In this document: positions 1-5,432 of the stretch, in pieces | How positions within the stretch are numbered: position 1 is the stretch's first letter | How the letters are laid out: each line of letters begins with the position of its first letter | Source of the DNA: Acidobacteriota bacterium | Lineage (GTDB): Bacteria > Acidobacteriota > Terriglobia > Terriglobales > Acidobacteriaceae | Direction: 5' to 3' | Assembly (NCBI GenBank): GCA_019510535.1 | Contig: JAEKKE010000517.1 | Coordinates: forward strand, 1-5,455 | DNA: 5,455 nucleotides | Notes under the pieces: generated by a model | The model's input: only the letters and a program-made list of their open reading frames with translations | Database searches by the model: none | Told to the model about the DNA's origin: nothing | Made by a program: the position numbers and the translations under genes

Positions 1-2
1 GT

Positions 3-71
3 GGCGAATTCTTCCACACCAACTGGACCGGCCGCGGCGGCCGTGTCTCTTCGAGCACCTACAACGCCTGA
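3..71 (+). CDS. C-terminal fragment of an unidentified protein (start lies left of the window)
   Basis: The first 22 complete codons of this frame end at TGA (69-71), so this is the tail of a gene that begins outside the window. The peptide starts GEFFHTNWTGRGG and ends SSSTYNA. Coding is supported by third positions that are almost all C or G, and by a strong terminator starting 13 bases after the stop. I do not recognise the family. There is no terminal aromatic residue of the outer-membrane barrel type and no membrane segment in the visible part. It is convergent with the minus-strand operon that ends at 317. Frame 1 is also open here, but it runs on through the terminator stem and is unlikely to be real. 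Confidence 0.55.
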   Translation, partial: GEFFHTNWTGRGGRVSSSTYNA

Positions 72-84
72 TCTTCAGGTACAT

Positions 85-126
85 AAAGCTAAAGGGCGAG
101 GCCAGCGGCCCTCGCCCTTTAGCTTT
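85..126 (+). terminator. Strong stem-loop terminator, probably bidirectional
   Basis: The arms AAAGCTAAAGGGCGAGG (85-101) and CCTCGCCCTTTAGCTTT (110-126) are perfect 17-bp inverted repeats around an 8-base loop. The inner stem is GC-rich. The outer part gives an A-rich 5' side and a T-rich 3' side on both strands, though no long T tract follows. It lies 13 bases after the stop at 71 and between converging transcription units. It should end the upstream plus-strand gene and could also stop read-through from the minus-strand operon. Confidence 0.85.
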
Positions 127-204
127 CGTGAGTAGCAAACTTGAAGCTGATCTAGTGTCCGGTGTCTAAAGTTCGTGACATAGGATAAAGAGATTTGCCA
201 TCCG

Positions 205-283
205 AAGCATTGAAAAGCAGGTCCTTCAATTCACCACCTCAACCAGCGAAGCTGGCTGGGGACCCGTTCGTTCGGGATGACAA
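205..283. repeat. Probable extragenic dispersed repeat with nested inverted repeats
   Basis: The non-coding stretch 127-316 contains no credible gene. Within it, GGTCC (220-224) pairs with GGACC (260-264), and nested inside are CCAGC (243-247) and GCTGG (251-255) around GAA. Immediately to the right is a small CCCG/CGGG hairpin (263-266 with 273-276). Read on the minus strand, the segment runs GTCATCCCGAACGAA ... GAAGGACCTGCTTTT. This resembles short dispersed intergenic repeats I recall from acidobacterial genomes. The repeat status is inferred from recollection, because only one copy is in the window. It lies just downstream of the minus-strand operon and could fold in that operon's 3' transcript. 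Confidence 0.4.
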
Positions 284-316
284 CATTTACAACAGGAAGT
301 TTTTAGATTCTGGAGA

Positions 317-2077
317 CTAGAAGGTAAACGCGAGCCCTGCCTGAAGCATGCGCGGCGCCTGAGCCAGATAAAGGGTTCTGCCGTCGGAGGAGAGATACGG
401 CTGATAGCCCTGCTCCAGCAGGTTGGTGACGTCGAGGAACGCCTCCATATTCTCGAGCCGGAGGCGGCGAATGCGAAGCGGCTGCCGTACAGACAAGCTC
501 AGGTAGGGCTGACGGCTCATGGCCGAGAAGAGGTTCACAGGCGTGACCGTCTGCTCATTCTGCCAGCGATAGCTTGTGCGAAGCTGTGTCCCCGAAGCTG
601 GCAGCAGCGCCTTAATTCCCACTGAGGCCGATTTCGTGCGACCCGCACGGAACCGGGTGACCGTCTGAGACGACGTTTGTGGAGCGTTGATCACCGACAA
701 GGCATCGCCCGTGTTCAGTTCGACTGTCGTCCAGACGTTCTGCCCTAGCTGTTCGCTCGCAAAAACGCTCCAACCGACGGAGGTATACGCATCTCCCATC
801 ATTCGGGCGGTTCCGGTCGTTGCATCCGCCAGCATGGTTCCATGCGCCAACTGAGAACCGGTAACAGGCCCGATACCGGCCACCATGGGTCGATCGATCG
901 AATCCCGGTAGTATGCCGTACGGATACTTCCCTTACCGTTCCGGAGCGTCGCGGCAAATTGCTGGTGGGTACCGCGCTCCTGTAGCATGCGGTCTCCCTG
1001 CAGCACGGCGACTGGAAGAGGCGCATCGGCGGCATCAATATCGTCCGCGCTCTGCGTCTCGCGAGAGCGAGCCATACGATAACTCAGCACCAGCATATCG
1101 CTGGGATGCATCGCCAGCTTTACGAAGGGACGCGCCTCAACGGAGGCAGCCCCCATACGTACGGCGCGCAGAGAGCTACCGACTTCCAGGGAAAGCATGT
1201 CGCCGAAGTTCATCACTTCAGCGGAGTCAATCGTATATGCCTGGTATCCGCTCGCGCCCCCTTGTCCCATCATTTCGGGGTGGTCCTGGAATGAGACCCG
1301 GGTGCGGGTATAGCCGAACATGCCAGCAGGCTGCTGATAGACCACAGAACCTTCCGTGGCGGCACCCATCGCATAGGGTCCACTCACGACGCTGCTGCCG
1401 GCACGGACAAGGGTGCCGTACCCGTCGCTGCTGGCAGTGCCGTAGGTGACGGCATTCTTAACTCCGCCGCCGCCAAAACCGTCTCCACTGATCGCTTCAA
1501 CCCGCGTATGGCTGACGCGCCGCGGGGTCTCAGGTCCAGGAGAGATCAACACCACGTCCTGATCGCCTGCCAGGCGCAGAATCGGCCTGTTTGCCGCCGT
1601 ACGCAGCGACCAGGTCCACTCATCGGCTGGTTCGTCCGGCTGGCGACGCTCAGCAGGAAGCCACCGGCTCTCCTCGAAGAGAGTCGTCAGCGTCAGGTTA
1701 ACGATGGCCTGAGCCCCGGCGCGAAGGCGAAGATCGCCCCGCATCGACGGCAGGAACAGAGCCGCACTTGCGCGTACCTGATATTTTCCAGGAGTGAGAT
1801 TCCGGATGACGTAGTGACCCTTCAGGTCTGTCACCGCCATTCCGGCAGGAGTGGCGTCCGGTAGAAGTGCCTGTACGAGGGCGCCCATCTGGGGAAACCC
1901 ATGGGCATCACGCACGATACCTGACACATCAGCCCCTCTGGGCTGTGCGACGGCAACGCCAATCGCCACTGGCATCAATACCAGAAGCAACGATACGGAT
2001 TGGAGTCGGACTCGCTTCACTGCGCTTGCACACGAAACACTGCGCCAGCCAATTCCAGAAAATCCGCGTCCCTGCAT
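317..2077 (-). CDS. Outer-membrane beta-barrel protein with N-terminal carboxypeptidase-regulatory-like domain
   Basis: From the ATG at 2077 this is 586 residues. A basic stretch (KRVR, about 21-24) leads into a hydrophobic core (about 28-42) and a likely signal-peptidase cut after AVA (residue 44). Residues about 51-130 form a carboxypeptidase-regulatory-like/Ig-type beta-sandwich, with SGIVRDAHG, AVTDLKGHYVIRNL and TPGKYQV as typical signatures. A polar linker with WTWSLRTAANRP follows. The rest alternates polar and hydrophobic residues like barrel strands and ends in GLAFTF; the terminal Phe matches the BAM-recognised end of outer-membrane proteins. No TonB box or plug domain is visible, and the protein is much shorter than the roughly 1000-residue acidobacterial TonB-dependent receptors with the same front domain. 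The start is uncertain. ATG 2077 has a weak AGG upstream. GTG 2020 gives a more ordinary signal peptide but no Shine-Dalgarno. TTG 2164 has GGAG five bases upstream, but gives an implausibly long pre-signal region. It is the last gene of the minus-strand operon. The substrate is unknown. Confidence 0.8.
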   Translation of the reverse strand: MQGRGFSGIGWRSVSCASAVKRVRLQSVSLLLVLMPVAIGVAVAQPRGADVSGIVRDAHGFPQMGALVQALLPDATPAGMAVTDLKGHYVIRNLTPGKYQVRASAALFLPSMRGDLRLRAGAQAIVNLTLTTLFEESRWLPAERRQPDEPADEWTWSLRTAANRPILRLAGDQDVVLISPGPETPRRVSHTRVEAISGDGFGGGGVKNAVTYGTASSDGYGTLVRAGSSVVSGPYAMGAATEGSVVYQQPAGMFGYTRTRVSFQDHPEMMGQGGASGYQAYTIDSAEVMNFGDMLSLEVGSSLRAVRMGAASVEARPFVKLAMHPSDMLVLSYRMARSRETQSADDIDAADAPLPVAVLQGDRMLQERGTHQQFAATLRNGKGSIRTAYYRDSIDRPMVAGIGPVTGSQLAHGTMLADATTGTARMMGDAYTSVGWSVFASEQLGQNVWTTVELNTGDALSVINAPQTSSQTVTRFRAGRTKSASVGIKALLPASGTQLRTSYRWQNEQTVTPVNLFSAMSRQPYLSLSVRQPLRIRRLRLENMEAFLDVTNLLEQGYQPYLSSDGRTLYLAQAPRMLQAGLAFTF

Positions 2078-2166
2078 AACAGCCTGGACAGCGTTTTCAG
2101 GTTGCCTCTGCCGCCGGTGCTCCTTCGGCCCGGCTATGCAGCTTTCCGGCTTCCTGACCTGCAATA

Positions 2167-2949
2167 TTACTCCACAACAAACGGTGCTGACTCAGCGATT
2201 TGCTGCTTTGAGACGCCGTCATCCACCTTGATGGTTACCTGGTACTTGCCAGGCTGCAGGCTGGCAAGCGGGACACTTTTCTCCAACGTCACCTGGTCGG
2301 CATGCGGATTCAGCTTCGCTGTCTCCTCTGTCGCATCCAGAAGTGCTTTGTTATTCGATAGATCGGTGATCTGATACTCGATCTTAGCGCTGTTGACCTT
2401 GCTCTTTTCGTCGATGCCGAGGTTGTAAACCTGCATCCAGAAATTCAGGCTCTGGTCGCGCTTGAAGGTAACCGGAACTCCGGAACCAGCCGAGACACGC
2501 GGGCGGATACGGGTGTTCCCGATCACAAAGTTGCCGGTGCTGATCTCGTGGGTGCTGACCCGCTCCATCTTGTCGGCCAGAATCAGGCTGGAGGCCGACA
2601 GGCGGTCGTCGTCGAACTTCGGCACGTTTACACTGCGCTTCCAGGTACCGATGTGGTCAGGATTGTTGACATCCTTAATCGCGATGTCCACCTTATATAG
2701 CCCCGGCTTCAGCGGCAGGGACTTCCAATACACTGAAACGTTGTCCTGCGTCTTCGACAGGAGCTCGCTTGGAACCTGAATGCTGACCGTATCTTCGAAG
2801 GTCTGCACAACCTTGTGGTTCAGGTTGGTTACGCGGCCAAGAATGTTGACCGTACCCGTCGACACGCCATCCTTATTGGAGAAGGTCACGTCGCGGTTCT
2901 TCACCTGAAGCGTCAGGGGAACAATCACCGTCTCGTTCGTCACCTTCAC
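2167..2949 (-). CDS. C-terminal beta-rich half of a GWxTD-domain protein, in a shifted frame
   Basis: This frame is open for 260 codons from GTG 2949 to TAA 2167-2169 and has coding character throughout. It appears to hold two Ig-like beta-sandwich modules (about 1-110 and 145-260) joined by a segment containing SASSLILADKMERVST. The modules carry related strands, LPLKPGLYKVDIAIKD (78-93) and VPLASLQPGKYQVTIKVDD (226-244). As I recall, this part is continuous with the GWxTD domain in acidobacterial homologues, reading ...FDVRTDYVKVTNET. Here those residues are encoded upstream of GTG 2949 in the same frame, back to a stop at 2986-2988. There is no Shine-Dalgarno before GTG 2949 and no signal peptide, so a separate product would stay in the cytoplasm. 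It is better read as the displaced C-terminal part of the gene at 2966-3790. Joined at CTT they would give about 540 residues. Two bases separate its stop from a possible TTG start of the barrel gene. Confidence 0.8.
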   Translation of the reverse strand: MKVTNETVIVPLTLQVKNRDVTFSNKDGVSTGTVNILGRVTNLNHKVVQTFEDTVSIQVPSELLSKTQDNVSVYWKSLPLKPGLYKVDIAIKDVNNPDHIGTWKRSVNVPKFDDDRLSASSLILADKMERVSTHEISTGNFVIGNTRIRPRVSAGSGVPVTFKRDQSLNFWMQVYNLGIDEKSKVNSAKIEYQITDLSNNKALLDATEETAKLNPHADQVTLEKSVPLASLQPGKYQVTIKVDDGVSKQQIAESAPFVVE

Positions 2950-2965
2950 ATAGTCCGTACGGACA

Positions 2966-2985
2966 TCAAAGAGGAACGGCGGGGT
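2966..2985 (-). other. Frameshift junction between the two halves of the GWxTD gene
   Basis: Both frames are open only from 2985 to 2969. In the first frame the sequence reads ATG AAC CCC GCC GTT CCT CTT TGA. In the second it reads ACC CCG CCG TTC CTC TTT GAT GTC CGT, giving TPPFLFDVR. Removing one C from the CCCC run (2981-2984) would restore one frame as MNPPFLFDVR. Alternatively, a +1 slip on CTT-T at the stop would give MNPAVPL-DVRTDYVKV. A 12-bp palindrome, GTCCGTACGGAC (2953-2964), starts one base after the stop codon. No purine-rich stimulator of the prfB kind lies upstream, since that stretch is pyrimidine-rich. Confidence 0.75.
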
Positions 2986-3790
2986 TCATGGAGCTGCGGG
3001 GTCCAAGACCGAGCTGCTCCATAGCACCCTGCGTAAAGCGGTCAGTCTTGCTTCCCTGCCCCCACTGCTCGTAGAGCGTGAGACCGGCGCCTGGAACCAT
3101 CTTTAGAGCGTCCTTTTCAGAACGGTCGATGGTCATGTGGTAATCGCCGCACATGCAGGTATCGACAAATTCGATATCGATGTTGTCGCCGACACCCTCA
3201 AGATAGCGGTAGTGCCAGGTCTCAAATGGGTAGGTCGAGGTGGAACCGCCGCCCTCATCGATGGGACGTTCATACTGTCCGCCCGAGGGGTGCGAATCGA
3301 TGCTGTCCGGCTTGCGGTAGGCAATATAGATATGGCCGCGGTCGGTCTTCCAGCCAGGCTTACCGGCGGCAAAGTGCTCGTTCGCGTAAGCGATGCGCTG
3401 GTAGTGCTCTTCGCGGTACTCGTTGTCGGGCGAATCCGGGTTCGGATTCCGGCGCTGCCAGAAAGCTTCGATGAATGCGTCGCGCTCCTCGTCATTCGAG
3501 AGCTGCTTGAACGCCTGCAGTTCCTCGTCCGTGATGATCCAGACGACGTCCTGATCGAGCCATTTCTTGTATTCGCCCTTGATTTCTTTCTTGAGGTCCT
3601 TCTGCTGCTGAATGCGCTCGCGGTCAGAGAGACGACGCTTCAATGGGTCGGGATGCTCCACGACCTGCGGCTTGGCAGCAGGGCTATTGCTGTCACCGGA
3701 CTGAGCGTCCTGTCCATAGGCGACTGCTCCTCCGACTGTCGCAGAAAAAACTAAACTTGCGCCGAGCAGAAGGAAACCACAGGTCTTCAT
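2966..3790 (-). CDS. GWxTD-domain secreted protein, N-terminal part
   Basis: The frame is 274 codons from ATG 3790 to TGA 2966-2968. Residues 1-26 form a signal peptide: MKTCGFLLLG, then a hydrophobic core, with cleavage near AYG/Q. Cys4 is too early for a lipobox. Residues about 30-75 are a charged, low-complexity stretch. The GWxTD domain follows, with WIITDEE (84-90), FWQRRNPNPDS (110-120), the family-naming GWKTDRGHIYIAYRKPD (146-162), FETWHYRYL (189-197) and IDIEFVDTCMCGDYHM (204-219). The domain's biochemical role is not known. It is the first gene of the minus-strand operon, 34 bases from a good promoter, and only a distant GGAG (3804-3807) precedes the start. The product stops after MNPAVPL, where homologues as I remember them continue into a beta-rich region. 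That region is present in the neighbouring frame at 2167-2985, so this protein is either truncated by a frameshift or extended by recoding. Confidence 0.85.
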   Translation of the reverse strand: MKTCGFLLLGASLVFSATVGGAVAYGQDAQSGDSNSPAAKPQVVEHPDPLKRRLSDRERIQQQKDLKKEIKGEYKKWLDQDVVWIITDEELQAFKQLSNDEERDAFIEAFWQRRNPNPDSPDNEYREEHYQRIAYANEHFAAGKPGWKTDRGHIYIAYRKPDSIDSHPSGGQYERPIDEGGGSTSTYPFETWHYRYLEGVGDNIDIEFVDTCMCGDYHMTIDRSEKDALKMVPGAGLTLYEQWGQGSKTDRFTQGAMEQLGLGPRSSMNPAVPL

Positions 3791-3823
3791 AACGATGACA
3801 ACACTCCGAGGGTTGTACGCCCC

Positions 3824-3852
3824 ATTTTAGTGCGGTTTTCGACCGAACTCAA
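3824..3852 (-). promoter_or_regulatory. Sigma70-type promoter of the GWxTD/barrel operon
   Basis: On the minus strand, TTGAGT (3852-3847) is followed after exactly 17 bases by TAAAAT (3829-3824). These match the -35 and -10 consensus at five of six positions each. Transcription would start near 3817, leaving a leader of about 27 bases before ATG 3790. The spacer contains a small inverted repeat CGGT-TTTCG-ACCG (3833-3845), which could be part of an operator but is short. Confidence 0.65.
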
Positions 3853-3884
3853 CCTGGCAGGAGTACATCCGTTTGACGCTCCGC

Positions 3885-3903
3885 TGATATGATGGTCACC
3901 ATC
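3885..3903 (+). promoter_or_regulatory. Extended -10 promoter of the efflux adaptor with an overlapping 13-bp inverted repeat
   Basis: TGATATGAT (3885-3893) fits the extended -10 form TGnTATAAT with one mismatch. The only -35-like element, TTGACG (3873-3878), is just 9 bases away and cannot pair with it in the usual way. The initiation site would be near 3900. GATGGT-C-ACCATC (3891-3903) is a perfect inverted repeat with a one-base centre. It covers the end of the -10 and the start region, where a bound repressor would block initiation. The promoter and operator are inferred from sequence only. Confidence 0.45.
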
Positions 3904-3926
3904 CTTACCGGCAACGTGATTTGTAC

Positions 3927-3950
3927 ATGGAGCTTTTTTCGAAACCATGA
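3927..3950 (+). other. Possible 7-codon leader ORF overlapping an alternative adaptor start
   Basis: ATG 3927 opens a reading frame for MELFSKP. Its TGA (3948-3950) overlaps the ATG at 3947 as ATGA, an arrangement often linked to translational coupling. GGAG (3929-3932) lies 14 bases before ATG 3947. No good ribosome-binding site precedes the small ORF itself. It matters only if translation of the adaptor begins at 3947 rather than 4010, and it may be chance. Confidence 0.2.
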
Positions 3951-4009
3951 AACCAATCCGCATCCGGTTGCGTATTGAAGCTCTGCAGAGGTTCCCGCGA
4001 AAATCGCCC

Positions 4010-5395
4010 ATGAGCGCAAAAAAAATCGTTGCCATTCTTGCTGTTGTCCTGGTTCTTGCGACTGTCGTCGTCGCTTCCATTGCGAAAAGCCGTTCCGGGG
4101 TTACACCGGTAGCCACAGCGAAGGTCACCCGCCAGGAGCTTCTCTCCATCGTGAGCGGCACCGGTCAGATCAAACCGAAGACTTATGTAAATGTCGGCGC
4201 CACCGCTTTCGGCCGCATTACGCACCTCTACGTGAAAGAAGGCGATCACGTAAAGAGGGGCCAGACGCTTGCGGCCATCGAGAGCGTTCAGCCCGAGTCG
4301 GCTGTGGCTGCCCAGACCGCGAACATTGCTGCGGCGAAAACCGATCTCAGCTCCTCGCAGGCCGCGATTAAGACCGCTGAGGCCAACGTCATCCAGGCAA
4401 AGGCCGATCTGACTCAGAAACGTTTTGATTACAACCGTTTTGAGCAGCTCTACCAGGAAAAACTCATCTCCAAGCAGGACTACGACGCCAAAAAGGCTGC
4501 CTACGAGGTAGCTGTTGCGACCGTGGCACAGCGCGAGGCCTCACTGAACCAGTCGAAGGCTCAGGCAGATTCCTCCGCGAGCAAGATTCAGCAAGCGGTT
4601 GCCAATCAGCGCGCTAACTTCGACACGCTGGATAAGACCATTTCCCGTGCGCCCTTTGACGCCCTTGTCACCAACGTTCCCGTCCGTGAGGGCGAGACCA
4701 TGGTTACCGGTATTCAGAACGCCCTCGGCTCTACGCTGATGACTCTGGCTGACATGTCGGTCATCACCGCGGAGGTTAAGGTCGATGAGACCGACATCGT
4801 GAACGTCAAGATGGACCAAACGGTGAATGTGACGATCGATGCCCTGCCCGGCCGCAGCTTTAGAGGTCACGTTACCGAGGTGGGCGACCAGGCGCTGCTG
4901 CGCACCACCGGCATTGCCACCTCGCAGTCGACCACCGGCACCGAAGAAGCCAAGGACTTCAAGGTGGTTGTCACCCTTGACGAGGTCTCCGACGATCTGA
5001 AGCCCGGACTCTCCTGCACCGCCAAAATCACAACGGCGAAGGTGGAAAACGCTCTCAGCCTGCCGATCCAGGCCCTGGTACAGCGCGACCCGGCCATTGA
5101 GAGTATCTACGCCTCCACAAAGAAGACCACTGAGGCGGCAACCAAAGCAGCAGGCATCAAAGCCAATCCGATTCAGGGGGTCTACCTTCTGGAGCCCAAG
5201 AACGGCAAGCCGGCCGTACGCTTTGTCCCAGTCGCTACCGGAGTTACAGGCGCGACCGAGATTCAGGTACTCTCTGGCCTCAAAGAAGGGCAGGAGATTG
5301 TGATTGGGCGCTTCAAAGTATTGCGAACTCTTAAGTCAGGCATGACCGTAAAGCGAGACAATACTCCAGAGACGACCACTGAGAGCGCCTCGTAG
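4010..5395 (+). CDS. Efflux pump periplasmic adaptor (membrane fusion protein, MacA/RND-adaptor type)
   Basis: The protein is 461 residues from ATG 4010. Residues 5-25 form an uncleaved membrane anchor or signal sequence with no lipobox Cys. The first half of the lipoyl-like domain is about 60-92 (GRITHLYVKEGDHVKRGQ), and the second half is about 208-235 (RAPFDALVTNVPVREGE). Between them is an Ala/Lys/Gln-rich alpha-helical hairpin (about 95-205). Its tip reads NRFEQLYQEKLISKQDYD, with Arg143, Leu147 and Ser154 spaced exactly as in the AcrA RLS motif that docks TolC. A beta-barrel domain (about 250-345) and a membrane-proximal domain (about 346-445) follow, so all the family's domains are present. 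It should bridge an inner-membrane pump to a TolC-type channel; the transported substrate cannot be inferred. The in-frame ATG at 3947 would add 21 residues ahead of the membrane segment. That extension looks less like coding DNA, so 4010 is preferred, although neither start has a well-placed Shine-Dalgarno. The pump gene probably lies right of the window. Confidence 0.9.
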   Translation: MSAKKIVAILAVVLVLATVVVASIAKSRSGVTPVATAKVTRQELLSIVSGTGQIKPKTYVNVGATAFGRITHLYVKEGDHVKRGQTLAAIESVQPESAVAAQTANIAAAKTDLSSSQAAIKTAEANVIQAKADLTQKRFDYNRFEQLYQEKLISKQDYDAKKAAYEVAVATVAQREASLNQSKAQADSSASKIQQAVANQRANFDTLDKTISRAPFDALVTNVPVREGETMVTGIQNALGSTLMTLADMSVITAEVKVDETDIVNVKMDQTVNVTIDALPGRSFRGHVTEVGDQALLRTTGIATSQSTTGTEEAKDFKVVVTLDEVSDDLKPGLSCTAKITTAKVENALSLPIQALVQRDPAIESIYASTKKTTEAATKAAGIKANPIQGVYLLEPKNGKPAVRFVPVATGVTGATEIQVLSGLKEGQEIVIGRFKVLRTLKSGMTVKRDNTPETTTESAS

Positions 5396-5410
5396 GTAAC
5401 TCGTAGGTAA
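5389..5410 (+). repeat. 11-bp perfect tandem duplication across the adaptor stop codon
   Basis: CTCGTAGGTAA occurs at 5389-5399 and again, directly adjacent, at 5400-5410. The first copy contains the adaptor's TAG stop (5393-5395), so the second is a silent duplication in the 3' untranslated region. It is short enough to have arisen by replication slippage. Confidence 0.85.
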
Positions 5411-5413
5411 ATT

Positions 5414-5432
5414 GGGGGGAACCATTCCCCTC
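5414..5432 (+). terminator. Weak hairpin downstream of the adaptor gene
   Basis: GGGGAA (5416-5421) and TTCCCC (5425-5430) pair around a CCA loop. The stem can be extended to 8 bp by one G-T and one G-C pair (5414-5415 with 5431-5432). Only TTG follows it, with no T tract, so termination would be weak at best. It could equally be a transcript-stabilising or attenuating element between the adaptor and a following pump gene. The last 23 bases of the window show no identifiable start codon. Confidence 0.3.

Noticed and set aside
151..176. TGTCCGGTGTCTAAAG as an insertion-sequence terminus
   Set aside because: There is no matching inverted end, target duplication or transposase in the window. 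It is mentioned only as a flank of the possible dispersed repeat.
913..1449. 178-codon open frame opposite the barrel gene
   Set aside because: Its product is extremely rich in Arg, Pro and Ser, as expected for a shadow frame, while the opposite strand has beta-domain and barrel features.
3137..3754. 205-codon open frame antisense to the GWxTD gene
   Set aside because: It mirrors the GC-rich third positions of the minus-strand gene and has no recognisable domain. The minus strand carries the clear GWxTD family motif.
3873..3893. TTGACG plus TATGAT as a standard sigma70 pair
   Set aside because: The spacing is only 9 bases. The -10 is instead explained as an extended -10 element.
3934..3939. 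Run of six T after GGAGC as a terminator or attenuator
   Set aside because: No stable hairpin directly precedes the T run.
3787..4249. Minus-strand open frames opposite the start of the adaptor gene
   Set aside because: They cover the divergent promoters and oppose a well-supported adaptor gene. Their composition is shadow-like.
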